Notes: generated from the sequence alone by a model not told the origin. Shown: positions 48,725 to 58,043, counted from the stretch's first letter. The stretch: 64,000 bases of DNA from Paramesorhizobium deserti (GCF_001558695.1 NZ_LNTU01000023.1:310001-374000); one strand, 5' to 3'. Translations and numbers: made by a program.

Positions 48725-49054
48725 TTAGTCGACCTTCGTAACCGCCTTCTTCTCGTTGGCGATCAGCCAGAGATTGCGGATATAGATGAAGAGGCCCATG
48801 CCCTGGCCGGCGATGAAGACGGGGTCCTCGCGCTGGATGGCGTAGACGAGAAGCATCGTACCGCCGCCGAGCGAGAAGAACCAGAAGGCGACGGGCACGA
48901 CGCTGCGCCTTGCCCGCTCGGATGCGATCCACTGCACCACGAAGCGCATGCTGAAGCAGATCTGGGCAACGAAGCCCAAAATCACCCAGGCGTCGAGCTG
49001 CTTGACGAAAACATCGTGAAACCAGGTCGCCAGTTGAGCGAACAAATCAGCCAT
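48725..49054 (-). CDS. Lipid-A-disaccharide synthase N-terminal-like (LAB_N) membrane protein
   Basis: This 109-aa protein has three hydrophobic helices and matches the LAB_N domain: L-G-F-V-A-Q-I-C-F-S-M-R-F-V-V-Q-W, then P-V-A-F-W-F-F-S-L-G-G and Y-I-R-N-L-W-L-I. Despite the name, stand-alone LAB_N proteins are not LpxB. They usually accompany GT2 glycosyltransferases in polyprenyl-phosphate-sugar pathways. Its start overlaps the end of the upstream GT2 gene by 8 bp, supporting a shared role in envelope glycosylation. Confidence 0.88.
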   Translation of the reverse strand: MADLFAQLATWFHDVFVKQLDAWVILGFVAQICFSMRFVVQWIASERARRSVVPVAFWFFSLGGGTMLLVYAIQREDPVFIAGQGMGLFIYIRNLWLIANEKKAVTKVD

Positions 49055-49778
49055 GGGTAATCTCCGTTACGCCCGGCACGACTTTGCGACGGCGGCGCAG
49101 CCACCAGACGCCGTAGAGATCGAGAATGCCACGCGCTCCGCGATCCAATATGCCGTAATTCGATTTGCCGTGGCGCCGCTCACGGTCGATCACATCGACG
49201 TGGACGACGCCGTATCCCTCGCGGATCACCAGCGCCGGCAGATAGCGATGCCAGCCGTCGAAGAACGGCAATTGCCGGAAGAGCTCCGTATGCACGGCCT
49301 TCAGCCCGCAGCCGGAATCGCGCGTATCGTCTTTCAGCAACGCGCTGCGCAGCTTGTTGGCAAGGCGCGATGATATCTGCTTGAGCTTGGTGTCGGTGCG
49401 TTTCAGCCGCTGTCCGGCCGCAATCCCGACGGAGGGCCCGGCGGCGGCGAGCGCATCCGCGAGTTTCGGCAGATAGGCGGGATTGTTCTGGCCGTCGCCA
49501 TCCATGGTCACGACGATCTGGCCTTGTGCCGCGAAGACGCCGGAGCGCACGGCGGCGCTCTGTCCGGCAGAGCGGTCGTGGCGGATATGGCGCAGCGGCA
49601 GGCCGGATTGCATCCTTTTCGCCAGAACATCGCCGGTCGCATCGGTGGAGCCGTCGTCGACGACGATGACCTCATGGGCGCGGCCCTTCATGGCGGCGTC
49701 CACCTCATCGAGCAGGAATGCGAGATTGTCGGCTTCGTTCCGGCAGGGAATGACCACCGAGATCATCGTATCAGTCAA
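49047..49778 (-). CDS. Family 2 glycosyltransferase, dolichol-phosphate-mannose synthase-like
   Basis: A TTG at 49778 with AAGGA upstream gives 243 aa; ATG 49766 is an alternative. GT2 motifs are V-V-I-P-C-R-N-E-A-D-N near 8-18, D-D-G-S-T-D at 41-46, the metal motif M-D-G-D-G-Q-N-N-P near 95, and R-H-G-K-S-N-Y-G. The protein lacks C-terminal membrane helices. It probably transfers a sugar to undecaprenyl phosphate at the inner membrane, with the LAB_N protein as partner. A GT39/ArnT-type acceptor enzyme is not next to it. Confidence 0.87.
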   Translation of the reverse strand: MTDTMISVVIPCRNEADNLAFLLDEVDAAMKGRAHEVIVVDDGSTDATGDVLAKRMQSGLPLRHIRHDRSAGQSAAVRSGVFAAQGQIVVTMDGDGQNNPAYLPKLADALAAAGPSVGIAAGQRLKRTDTKLKQISSRLANKLRSALLKDDTRDSGCGLKAVHTELFRQLPFFDGWHRYLPALVIREGYGVVHVDVIDRERRHGKSNYGILDRGARGILDLYGVWWLRRRRKVVPGVTEITHG

Positions 49779-49901
49779 CTATCCAAATCCTTCGGAGCGG
49801 GCATGCGGGCGCACAGATTTCCACCCAGCTGAATAATGCGCGGCTGAATAGCACCGAAAAGGCGACATTGCCACGGAGAACTTGTGATATCGCGGTGTCC
49901 T

Positions 49902-51551
49902 TTAGCGTTTTTCGCGAATGTCGGTGAGCGTCCTCGCCGGTGTGATCGCTTCGGGATCGAGCTTGATTTCGATGATCGCCGGTTTGCCGCTTGTTCTCGC
50001 ACGTTCAAAGGCGGGCGCGAAATCTTCCGTTTTTTCAACCGTTTCGCCATGGCCGCCATAGGCCCTGGCGAGGGCGGCGAAATCCGGGTTGGTGAGCCCT
50101 GTTGCCGAAATGCGGCCGGGATATTCGCGCTCCTGGTGCATCCGGATCGTGCCATACATGCCATTGTTGATGACGAGCACGATGATCGGAAGGTCGTACT
50201 GGACGGCGGTGGCGAAATCCTGCCCGTTCATCAGGAAACAGCCGTCTCCTGCAAAGCAGACGACCATGCGGTCGCGATATAGCTGCTTGGCGGCGACAGC
50301 GGCGGGCAGGCCATAGCCCATCGAGCCGGAGGTCGGCGCGGCCTGCGTGCCGAAGCGGCGGAAGCGGTGAAAGCGATGCAGCCATGTGGCGTAGTTGCCG
50401 GCCCCGTTGGTCATGACCGCATCTTCGGGCAGGTTGGCCTCGAGCCACGCCATGATCGGCCCCATGGCAACCGCTCCCGGCCCGGTTTCGGGCGGTGTCG
50501 ACCATTCGAGATAGGCGGCATGGGCGGCAGCTGCTTCGCCCGCCCATGGCAGCGGGCCGATCGGCGTCAACTCGTCGACCGCTTCCGCAAATGCATCGGG
50601 CGCGGCGTTGATGGCAAGCGCCGGGCGGTAGACCCGGCCGAGCTCTTCCGGGTCTGGATGGACGTGCACCAGCGTCTGCCTGGGATAGGGGGTGTCCACC
50701 AGCGTGTAGCCGGAGGAGGGCATCTCACCGAAGCGGCCGCCGACGAGGAGCAGGAGATCGGCCTGTTTCACCCGTTCGGCCAGCGCCGGGTTGATGCCGA
50801 TGCCGACATCGCCGGCATAATTGGGGTGGAGGTGATCGAACAGCATCTGCCGGCGGAAGGAGCAGCCGATAGGCATTTCCCATCGCTCGGCAAAGCGCGT
50901 GATCCGATCGACGGCCTCGGCATTCCAACGTGAGCCGCCGAGGATCATGAGAGGCTTCTTGGCGGTTTCGAGAAGCATGTCGAGCTTCCTTATCGCCGCC
51001 GGCGACGGCGCGGTTTCGACCGGCTGCCAGGCCTGCGGGGCAGGGGCTTCGGCCTTCTCGACAAGCATATCCTCGGGAAGCGCCAGCACGACCGGACCGG
51101 GCCTGCCCGATGTCGCCACCGCGAAGGCGCGGGTGACGAATTCAGGAATGCGGGCAGGATCGTCGATTTCGGCCACCCATTTAGCCATATCGGCGAAATG
51201 GCGGCGATATTCGACCTCCTGGAACGCCTCGCGCTCGCGGGCATCGCGCTGCACCTGGCCAATGAAGAGGATCATCGGCGTGGAATCCTGCATGGCGATA
51301 TGGATGCCGGGGGAAGCGTTGGTGGCGCCGGGGCCGCGCGTGACGAAGCAGATGCCGGGCTTGCCGGTGAGCTTGCCCCAGGTTTCGGCCATCATCGCGG
51401 CTCCGCCTTCCGCCCGGCAGACGGTGACGCCGATATCGGCGTCATGAAGAGCGTCGAGCACGGCGAGATAGCTTTCGCCCGGCACGCAGAACAGGCGCTC
51501 GACGCCATTGGCGGCAAGCGCTTCGACGATCAGTTGGCCGCCCGTCTTCAT
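49902..51551 (-). CDS. Thiamine pyrophosphate-dependent enzyme, acetolactate-synthase-like
   Basis: This 549-aa protein has the three TPP-enzyme domains. The cofactor-activating Glu48 is in C-R-A-E-G-G-A-A-M-M-A-E, and the TPP/Mg motif G-D-G-C-F-L-M-N-G-Q-D-F-A-T-A...N-N is near 430-460. The middle domain lacks clear FAD features I could confirm. Its start overlaps the CoA-transferase gene by 4 bp (ATGA). By analogy with oxalyl-CoA decarboxylase plus formyl-CoA transferase, the pair may decarboxylate or cleave a CoA ester, but this protein looks ALS-like, so no symbol is assigned. Confidence 0.85.
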   Translation of the reverse strand: MKTGGQLIVEALAANGVERLFCVPGESYLAVLDALHDADIGVTVCRAEGGAAMMAETWGKLTGKPGICFVTRGPGATNASPGIHIAMQDSTPMILFIGQVQRDAREREAFQEVEYRRHFADMAKWVAEIDDPARIPEFVTRAFAVATSGRPGPVVLALPEDMLVEKAEAPAPQAWQPVETAPSPAAIRKLDMLLETAKKPLMILGGSRWNAEAVDRITRFAERWEMPIGCSFRRQMLFDHLHPNYAGDVGIGINPALAERVKQADLLLLVGGRFGEMPSSGYTLVDTPYPRQTLVHVHPDPEELGRVYRPALAINAAPDAFAEAVDELTPIGPLPWAGEAAAAHAAYLEWSTPPETGPGAVAMGPIMAWLEANLPEDAVMTNGAGNYATWLHRFHRFRRFGTQAAPTSGSMGYGLPAAVAAKQLYRDRMVVCFAGDGCFLMNGQDFATAVQYDLPIIVLVINNGMYGTIRMHQEREYPGRISATGLTNPDFAALARAYGGHGETVEKTEDFAPAFERARTSGKPAIIEIKLDPEAITPARTLTDIREKR

Positions 51552-52726
51552 GACTGCCTCCCCTTTGTCAATTCCGTTAGAATTTCCTCCGTGTGCTCGC
51601 CGAGACGCGGTGAGGGGCGCTCATAGCTGAGCGGGCTCGCCGACATCAGGATCGGCGTGCGCACGGAAGGAATGGTGTTGCCATGGCCGTCGTCGAGATC
51701 GAGGCGCAGGCCGCGCGCGACGATCTGCGGATCGGCGAACATCTCGCCGATGCGGTTGATCGGGCCGGCAGGCACGCCGTTCTCGACGCAGGCATAGAGC
51801 AGGTCGGCGCGCGTGCGCTTCGAGGTTTCCGCGCTGACCGCTGCCGTCAGGGCCGCGCGATTGTCGAGCCGGGCGCGATTGGTGGCGAAGCGGGGATCAG
51901 GGGGCAGGGCGTCGAGGCCCAGAATGGCGCAGAGCCGGGTGAACTGGCCATCATTGCCGACGGCGAGGATCAGATGCCCGTCGGAGGTCGGCACGACTTC
52001 ATAGGGTGCGATGTTGGGATGGGCGTTGCCCATGCGGTTCGGGCTCTTGTGGCTCACGAGATAGTTCATCGCCTGATTGGCCATGACGGCGGACTGCACG
52101 TCGAAGAGTGCCATGTCGATCCACTGGCCTTCGCCGGTGCGGCCGGCATGGATAAGCGCGGCTTGAATAGCGGTCGCGGCATAAAGGCCGGTGAAGATGT
52201 CGGCGACGGCGAGGCCGACCTTCTGCGGCTCGCGGTCCGGCTCCCCGGTCACGGACATCAGGCCGGACATGCCCTGGATGATGAAATCGTAGCCCGCCTG
52301 CTTCGCATAGGGGCCGGTCTGGCCGAAGCCGGTGATCGAGCAGTAGACGAGGCGCGGGTTGACGGCGTTCAGGCTTTCATAATCGAGGCCGTATTTCTTC
52401 AACCCACCGACCTTGAAATTCTCGATCACCACATCGGCGTCACGGCAGAGCGCGCGGACGATTTCCCGGCCTTCTTCAGTGGTGAAATCGGCGGTGATCG
52501 AACGCTTGCCGCGGTTGCAGGCGTGAAAATAGGCGGCGGAGAGGTTTTCGCCATCCGCCCCGGTAACGAAAGGCGGGCCCCAGCCGCGCGTCTCGTCGCC
52601 GCCATTGGGGTTCTCGACCTTGATGACGTCGGCGCCGAGATCGGCCAGGATCTGGCCGGCCCACGGGCCTGCCAGCACGCGCGCAAGCTCAATCACTCGG
52701 ACGCCGGAAAGCGGTGCCTCAGACAT
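51548..52726 (-). CDS. CaiB/BaiF family (class III) CoA-transferase
   Basis: The start at 52726 (392 aa, M-S-E-A-P-L-S-G) is preferred; an in-frame GTG at 52744 is possible. Family features are L-S-G-V-R-V-I-E-L-A-R-V-L-A-G-P, L-G-A-D-V-I-K-V-E-N-P and the likely catalytic Asp147 in A-G-Y-D-F-I-I-Q-G. It exchanges CoA between carboxylic acids by a covalent mechanism. The translationally coupled TPP enzyme downstream suggests a two-step pathway. The acid substrate is unknown. Confidence 0.9.
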   Translation of the reverse strand: MSEAPLSGVRVIELARVLAGPWAGQILADLGADVIKVENPNGGDETRGWGPPFVTGADGENLSAAYFHACNRGKRSITADFTTEEGREIVRALCRDADVVIENFKVGGLKKYGLDYESLNAVNPRLVYCSITGFGQTGPYAKQAGYDFIIQGMSGLMSVTGEPDREPQKVGLAVADIFTGLYAATAIQAALIHAGRTGEGQWIDMALFDVQSAVMANQAMNYLVSHKSPNRMGNAHPNIAPYEVVPTSDGHLILAVGNDGQFTRLCAILGLDALPPDPRFATNRARLDNRAALTAAVSAETSKRTRADLLYACVENGVPAGPINRIGEMFADPQIVARGLRLDLDDGHGNTIPSVRTPILMSASPLSYERPSPRLGEHTEEILTELTKGRQS

Positions 52727-52800
52727 GATGGCGATTTCTCCCACGGAAATATTGCGGCGCGCTTTTCAACGGAAACTCCCTGATCTCTCAATGGAAACTC

Positions 52801-53823
52801 TTATTGCCGATTTTGCGGTGATTGTTCGACAATCCGGTCGAGCCAGGCGATGAAATCCCGCGTGACGGCATCACGGTTGATCTCGTTCAGGCTTTCGTGC
52901 CGCGTCTCCGGATAGATGCGCTTCGTCACATCGCTGAAACCCATGGCTTTCATACGATGCGCTAGCGCTGCCACGGCCTTGCCATTGTCGGTTGCCGGGT
53001 CTTTCTCTCCGCCGACCAGATGAAAGGGCATGGTGCGCGGGACCTTGCCGAAATTCCTGTTATTTGCGCCACGAAAGACGAAATCAAAAACATCGATCCA
53101 CATGGCGACCGAGGCGTCCCAGCCGCAAGCGGGGTCGGCGATATAGGCGTCAACCGCCGCCGGATCGCGGGAAAGCCAGTCGAAGTCCGTCCGTCTGTCC
53201 GGGATGCGGCGTGCCCATTGGCGGAAGGTGAGCTTCGGCAGGACGCGGCTCGGCACATCCGAGCCGAGCAGCATCCGCTCGGCTCTCAGGATGAGCTGGG
53301 CAAGCCTGCCGCTGGCCCCGGCGGAAAAATTGGCGTTCCAGATCGCCGCCGCATCGACCGTTTCAGGGTGACGCAGGACATAAGCGAGCGTGATCAGCGC
53401 GCCCATGGAATGGCCGAAGATGATGACGGGCAGACCGGGATGGGCCGCATGGATATGGGCGTTGACCGCGGCGACATCGGCAAGCACCTTCTCGGCTCCG
53501 CCGCGAGAAGAGAACATGCCCTTCGGCGCATCCACCGCTTTGGTTTCACCATGGCCGCGATGATCATGCGCATAAACGTGAAAGCCCGCCTGGGCGAGGT
53601 TTTCCGCGAAGCGGGCATAGCGCGCGGCGTGCTCGGCGAGCCCGTGATTGATCTGCACCACGCCCCGCGGCACGCCGTGCGCCCGCGCCTGGCGCAGGCA
53701 AAGCATGGCGCCGGAAGGCGAGGCCAGAATTTCCGCTGTCTGGAAAGGCAATCCGCTACCCCCGAGTGAACGCCGGCGATCTTGACTGCGTGGCGATGCA
53801 ATAGTCAATTGGCGTTCTGTCAT
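52801..53823 (-). CDS. Alpha/beta hydrolase, lysophospholipase / monoacylglycerol-lipase type
   Basis: This 340-aa serine hydrolase has the HG oxyanion motif at 60-61 (I-N-H-G-L-A-E-H), H-D-H-R-G-H-G at 86-92, and the nucleophile S139 in GHSMG (137-141). The acid and His residues lie in G-E-K-D-P-A-T-D and Y-P-E-T-R-H-E near the C-terminus. There is no signal peptide, so it is probably cytoplasmic or membrane-associated and acts on lysophospholipids or monoglycerides. The ribosome-binding site is weak. Confidence 0.88.
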   Translation of the reverse strand: MTERQLTIASPRSQDRRRSLGGSGLPFQTAEILASPSGAMLCLRQARAHGVPRGVVQINHGLAEHAARYARFAENLAQAGFHVYAHDHRGHGETKAVDAPKGMFSSRGGAEKVLADVAAVNAHIHAAHPGLPVIIFGHSMGALITLAYVLRHPETVDAAAIWNANFSAGASGRLAQLILRAERMLLGSDVPSRVLPKLTFRQWARRIPDRRTDFDWLSRDPAAVDAYIADPACGWDASVAMWIDVFDFVFRGANNRNFGKVPRTMPFHLVGGEKDPATDNGKAVAALAHRMKAMGFSDVTKRIYPETRHESLNEINRDAVTRDFIAWLDRIVEQSPQNRQ

Positions 53824-54307
53824 GACTTTGTCATATGCAGGAATGATCTTACCTGCCTAAATTTTGATCTGTGCAATTTATTTTTGCAAGACTGTTTGAA
53901 ATCCCCTTGATAATTTCGAAAAGCTGCGCAAAAGTGCCGGTCGGAATTGGTTGAAAGACGACATTTCCAGGGCTGGCGGGCTTTATCGGGTGTTCTTTTC
54001 AACGACGACATGACCGGTTTGACGGGGTTGCTCGGGGGCTGACCCGAGGGAAAACTGTCTTCAACACTTTACATGCCGCCCATGGAAGAGAGGTGCTTCC
54101 GCAAGCGGAACCAGAGGGGAAACCGGGTGACGGAAATATCCGCGCCCGGTTTTCGCACTTTTCGGGACAGGCGTTTCTCGATCATTGCCCCGGCGTTCCA
54201 ATTCGCCTACATACGGCGCAATCTTTATTCAGCCACATGATCTCATCCGAAAGCCTGCAACTTTCGGGATCATGCTCTAATCCCCAAGAGTGGAGACGAC
54301 GCGCGCA
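53824..54307. other. 484-bp gap before ettA, with a two-tier hairpin
   Basis: No gene is supported. AAACCGGG (54120-54127) pairs with CCCGGTTT (54145-54152), and inside it CGGA (54131-54134) pairs with TCCG (54139-54142). TCGCACTTTTC follows. This could be a leader attenuator or the 3' end of a small RNA about 155 nt before the ettA start. The first 100 bp hold the hydrolase promoter. Confidence 0.4.
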
Positions 54308-55957
54308 ATGGCACGCCAATTCATCTATCACATGGCCGGCCTCAACAAGGCTTACGGCAACAAGAAGATTCTCGAGAACCTGCACCTGTCCTTCTATCCC
54401 GATGCCAAGATCGGCATTCTCGGCCCGAACGGCGCCGGCAAGTCGACGGTGCTGCGCATCATGGCGGGGATCGACAAGGAATATACCGGCGAAGCCTGGC
54501 TCGCCGATGGCGCGACCTGCGGATACCTGCCGCAGGAACCGGAGCTCGATCCTTCAAAGGACGTGCTGGGCAACGTCATGGAGGGCGTCGCCAAGAAGAA
54601 GGCGATCATCGACCGCTATAACGAACTAATGATGAACTATTCCGACGAGACGGCGGAGGAGGGTGCCAAGCTCCAGGACATCATCGACGCACAGAACCTT
54701 TGGGATCTGGACAGCCAAGTCGAAATGGCGATGGAAGCGCTGCGCTGCCCTCCGGGCGATGCCGACGTCACCAAGCTGTCGGGTGGCGAAAAGCGCCGCG
54801 TGGCGCTGTGCAAGCTCTTGCTTTCGCAGCCGGACCTGCTTCTCCTCGACGAGCCGACCAACCATCTCGATGCCGAAACCACGGCGTGGCTCGAAAAGCA
54901 TCTGCGGGAATATCCGGGGGCGGTGCTGATCATCACTCACGACCGCTACTTCCTCGACAATGTGACGGGCTGGATTCTCGAGCTCGACCGTGGCCGCGGC
55001 ATTCCCTATGAGGGCAATTATTCGGCCTATCTGGAGGCCAAGGCCAAGCGCATGAAGCAGGAGGGGCGCGAGGAAGCCTCCCGCCAGAAGGCGCTGGAGC
55101 GCGAGCGCGAGTGGATCGCCTCCAGCCCCAAGGCGCGGCAGGCGAAGTCGAAGGCGCGCATCAAGGCCTATGACGAACTGGTCAAGGCGGCGAACGATCG
55201 CCGCCCGGGCGAGGCGCAGATCATCATCCCGGCGGGCGAGCGGCTCGGCCAGGTGGTGATCGAGGCTGAGGGACTGACCAAGGCCTTCGGCGATCGCGTG
55301 CTGATCGAAGATCTCGAATTCAAGCTGCCGCCCGGCGGCATCGTTGGTGTCATCGGGCCGAACGGCGCCGGCAAGTCGACCCTTTTCAAGATGATTACCG
55401 GCCAGGAGAAGCCGGATTCGGGCGCGATCCGCATCGGCGAGACGGTGCATCTCGGCTATGTCGACCAGAGCCGCGACCATCTCGACCCGAACAAGACGGT
55501 CTGGGAGGAAATCTCCGGCGGCAACGACATCATCAAGCTTGGCAAGCATGAGATGAACAGCCGCGCCTATTGCGGCGCCTTCAACTTCAAGGGCGGCGAC
55601 CAGCAGCAGAAGGTGGGCAACCTCTCGGGCGGCCAGCGCAACCGCGTGCATCTCGCCAAGATGCTGAAAGCGGGCGGCAATGTCATCCTGCTCGACGAGC
55701 CGACCAACGATCTCGACACGGAAACGCTTTCGGCGCTGGAAGATGCGCTTGAGAATTTCGCCGGCTGCGCCGTCATCATCAGCCACGACCGCATGTTCCT
55801 CGACCGTCTGGCCACGCATATCCTCGCCTTCGAGGGCGACAGCCATGTGGAATGGTTCGAGGGCAATTTCGAGGAATACGAGGCCGACAAGATCCGCCGC
55901 CTCGGGCCGGATAGCGTCAACCCGAAGCGTGTGACGTACAAGCGGCTGACGCGCTGA
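54308..55957 (+). CDS. ettA: Energy-dependent translational throttle protein EttA (ABC-F)
   Basis: The ATG at 54308 (549 aa, M-A-R-Q-F-I-Y-H-M) is the family start; an in-frame GTG at 54290 is also open. Two ABC domains carry Walker A GPNGAGKS at 39-46 and again near 351. Each has an LSGG signature and D-E-P-T-N-H-L-D / D-E-P-T-N-D-L-D. A charged linker arm with E-R-E-R-E-W-I and [10 protein letters not shown] separates them. EttA binds the ribosomal E site and gates initiation according to ADP/ATP ratio. Confidence 0.96.
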   Translation: MARQFIYHMAGLNKAYGNKKILENLHLSFYPDAKIGILGPNGAGKSTVLRIMAGIDKEYTGEAWLADGATCGYLPQEPELDPSKDVLGNVMEGVAKKKAIIDRYNELMMNYSDETAEEGAKLQDIIDAQNLWDLDSQVEMAMEALRCPPGDADVTKLSGGEKRRVALCKLLLSQPDLLLLDEPTNHLDAETTAWLEKHLREYPGAVLIITHDRYFLDNVTGWILELDRGRGIPYEGNYSAYLEAKAKRMKQEGREEASRQKALEREREWIASSPKARQAKSKARIKAYDELVKAANDRRPGEAQIIIPAGERLGQVVIEAEGLTKAFGDRVLIEDLEFKLPPGGIVGVIGPNGAGKSTLFKMITGQEKPDSGAIRIGETVHLGYVDQSRDHLDPNKTVWEEISGGNDIIKLGKHEMNSRAYCGAFNFKGGDQQQKVGNLSGGQRNRVHLAKMLKAGGNVILLDEPTNDLDTETLSALEDALENFAGCAVIISHDRMFLDRLATHILAFEGDSHVEWFEGNFEEYEADKIRRLGPDSVNPKRVTYKRLTR

Positions 55958-55981
55958 TCCATTACGATCATTGTTAAATTG

Positions 55982-56013
55982 GCTCCTTTGCTATACATGT
56001 ATAGCAAAGGAGC
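55982..56013. promoter_or_regulatory. 32-bp perfect palindrome: operator/hairpin of the toxin-antitoxin operon
   Basis: The sequence from GCTCCTTTGCTATACA to its exact complement is a perfect palindrome centred at 55997/55998 and is followed by TTTTT. It contains a TATAC -10-like word, and its right arm AAAGGAGC is the antitoxin ribosome-binding site, 7 nt before the ATG. It can act as an operator, as a hairpin hiding the ribosome site, and as an ettA terminator. Confidence 0.75.
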
Positions 56014-56019
56014 TTTTTC

Positions 56020-56262
56020 ATGCTTGCTTTGCGGCTGCCACCTGAAATCGAAAAGCGTCTGGATGAACTGGCCCGAAAGACGGGCCGGACGAAGAGTTAT
56101 TACGCTCGCGAAGCTATTCTGGAACATATCGACGACCTTGAAGATCTCTATCTCGCCGAGCAGCGCGTCAAGGAAGACGGGCCCACGATCCCGCTTGAGG
56201 ACGTGGTGAAGAAATATGAGGAGATCGACAAGGATGTGACTGGTGTGGACGATCAGGTTTGA
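56020..56262 (+). CDS. Ribbon-helix-helix antitoxin, RelB-like
   Basis: This 80-aa protein begins M-L-A-L-R-L-P-P-E-I-E-K-R-L, a classic ribbon-helix-helix strand, followed by the helix A-R-K-T-G-R-T-K-S-Y-Y-A-R-E-A-I. The C-terminal half (E-D-V-V-K-K-Y-E-E-I-D-K-D-V) would wrap the toxin. It would neutralise the toxin and repress the operon at the 32-bp palindrome just upstream. It overlaps the toxin gene by 20 bp. Confidence 0.9.
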   Translation: MLALRLPPEIEKRLDELARKTGRTKSYYAREAILEHIDDLEDLYLAEQRVKEDGPTIPLEDVVKKYEEIDKDVTGVDDQV

Positions 56263-56506
56263 TGCCAAGGCCGAAAAGGAACTCGGTCGCCTCTCAAGCA
56301 TTGATCGCCAACGGATTTTGAAATTTCTTCAGCAACACGTTGCACCTTCCGAGAACCCGCGCTCGATCGGCGACGCGCTTGCAGGTCCGCTCTCCGGCTT
56401 TTGGCATTATAGGGTAGGTGACTATCGTGTGATCGTCAGGATGGACGATCAAGCAATCACGGTTTACGTGGTGCGCATCGGTAACCGCCGTGAAGTTTAT
56501 CGATAG
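56243..56506 (+). CDS. RelE/ParE-family toxin
   Basis: A GTG at 56243 inside the antitoxin gene gives 87 aa. The fold shows T-I-R-F-D-A-K-A-E-K-E-L-G-R-L, G-F-W-H-Y-R-V-G-D-Y-R-V-I-V-R, and the C-terminal Y-V-V-R-I-G-N-R-R-E-V-Y-R of RelE mRNA interferases. It would cleave mRNA on the ribosome when free of antitoxin. All conserved Arg/Tyr residues are present, so it looks intact. This is a type II toxin-antitoxin module with the usual order. Confidence 0.9.
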   Translation: MWTIRFDAKAEKELGRLSSIDRQRILKFLQQHVAPSENPRSIGDALAGPLSGFWHYRVGDYRVIVRMDDQAITVYVVRIGNRREVYR

Positions 56507-56534
56507 ATCATCAAGGACGTTGTAGGGACGGGAT

Positions 56535-57302
56535 ATGAAAGACTGGTCGGCGACGCAATATCTGAAATTCGAGGACGAGCGCAGCAGACCGGCGCGCGAT
56601 CTGGTCGCGCAGGTGCCGCTGGCCGCGCCGCAAAGAATAGTCGATATCGGCTGCGGGCCGGGCAATTCGACTGAGCTTCTGGCGGCGCGCTGGCCGGAGG
56701 CGGAGATATCGGGTTTCGATACCTCACCCGACATGATCGAGAAGGCGAGGGCGCGCCTACCCAAGCTTCGCTTCGAACTGGGCAATGTGGCCGAGTGGAC
56801 GCCGGACGGCGATGTCGATCTGTTGTTCTCGAATGCCGTCTTCCAGTGGCTGCCGGATCATGTCGCGCAACTCAAGCGGCTGTTCGATGCCTTGAAGCCG
56901 GGCGCTGTGCTGGCCGTGCAGATGCCCGACAATCTTGCCGAGCCGACGCACCGGATGATGACGGAGGTTGCGCGGGATCCCCACTGGGCGACGCGTATCG
57001 GGGCCAAGGCACGCGATCCGCTGCCGCCGGTTTCCGCCTATTATGATGCGTTGTCGCCTGTGGCGGGGAGCATCGATATCTGGCACACGATCTACAATCA
57101 CCCGCTGGCCGGGGCCGAGGCAATCGTCGAATGGGTGAAGGGAACCGGGCTCAGACCCTTCCTCGACCCGCTCAGCGAGGAGGAGCAGAAGGCGTATCTC
57201 GCCATCTATACCGCGCGCATTGCGGAGCATTACCCGCTGGCGCGCGACGGCAAGGCGCTCCTGCGTTTCCCGCGTTTCTTCCTGGTGGCGCAGAAGGGCT
57301 AA
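56535..57302 (+). CDS. tam: Trans-aconitate 2-methyltransferase
   Basis: This 255-aa class I SAM methyltransferase has the Tam N-terminus ([20 protein letters not shown]). Motif I is [12 protein letters not shown] near 37-48, and [10 protein letters not shown] follows near 100. It esterifies trans-aconitate, an inhibitor of aconitase formed spontaneously from cis-aconitate. Length and motifs match the family throughout. It follows the toxin-antitoxin pair by 28 bp. Confidence 0.93.
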   Translation: MKDWSATQYLKFEDERSRPARDLVAQVPLAAPQRIVDIGCGPGNSTELLAARWPEAEISGFDTSPDMIEKARARLPKLRFELGNVAEWTPDGDVDLLFSNAVFQWLPDHVAQLKRLFDALKPGAVLAVQMPDNLAEPTHRMMTEVARDPHWATRIGAKARDPLPPVSAYYDALSPVAGSIDIWHTIYNHPLAGAEAIVEWVKGTGLRPFLDPLSEEEQKAYLAIYTARIAEHYPLARDGKALLRFPRFFLVAQKG

Positions 57303-57395
57303 CCCATCAGAATTTGTCAGCGGTTGATCAGCGATTCGCAATAGTCCGCGCCGGCGGATTGGCTTATATCAGCGGAATGAAGCAGGGGGCGTGCC

Positions 57396-58043
57396 GTGAC
57401 CGATCTTTTATCGCAGCTTGAAGACAATGTCGGGAAAATGCCCGAAATCGTGCCGGGCCGCCGGATCAGCGGCAGAGTTGCCGGGCTGTTCGATGCGCTG
57501 CATGGGCATTTCGGCACGCGGGCGGCGGATGAGCTGGAACTGTCGTTCGAGGGCATCCGCGGCGATTACCACGCGGGGCTGACGCGCAAATCCGGCGGGC
57601 GCGAGCCATGGTATCCGCGCGGCACCGAGATGCGCAACGAGCGCCAGCTTTCGCTCGTCGCTCCCGATGAGCTGGCCGCTATCGCCGGTGGTCTCGGCAT
57701 TGCCGAAGTCAAGCCGGAGTGGATCGGCGCCAATATGAATATCGAGGGCATTCCGCTCTTTTCCATGCTGCCGCCACGCACGCTCCTGTTCTTCGAGGGC
57801 GGCGTGACGCTGCGGGTGGATGGCCAGAACGCGCCCTGCAAGATCGCCGGCACCGCGCTCGCCGAGAATGCGGGCGTCGCCGATGTGGCGGGGACGGCGC
57901 TGGATTTTGTCCGCGTCTCCAAACGTTTGCGCGGGCTTGTCGCCTGGGTCGAGAAGCCGGGCACGGTGAAGGCTGGCGAGAAGGTGGAAGCCAAGATACC
58001 CGAGCAGTGGATTTGGAGCAGTGGATTTATCGGGGGTGAGTGA
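57396..58043 (+). CDS. MOSC domain protein
   Basis: A GTG at 57396 after AGGGGG gives 215 aa. The MOSC domain shows G-I-R-G-D-Y-H-A-G, E-W-I-G-A-N-M-N-I-E-G and G-Q-N-A-P-C-K-I-A-G-T with the conserved Cys. MOSC domains handle sulfur for molybdenum cofactor enzymes or reduce N-hydroxylated substrates. The exact partner is unknown. It converges on the kinase-like gene, 9 bp apart. Confidence 0.87.
   Translation: MTDLLSQLEDNVGKMPEIVPGRRISGRVAGLFDALHGHFGTRAADELELSFEGIRGDYHAGLTRKSGGREPWYPRGTEMRNERQLSLVAPDELAAIAGGLGIAEVKPEWIGANMNIEGIPLFSMLPPRTLLFFEGGVTLRVDGQNAPCKIAGTALAENAGVADVAGTALDFVRVSKRLRGLVAWVEKPGTVKAGEKVEAKIPEQWIWSSGFIGGE

Noticed and set aside
54626-55846. 406-codon frame opposite ettA
   Set aside because: Antisense shadow of a highly conserved ABC-F protein.
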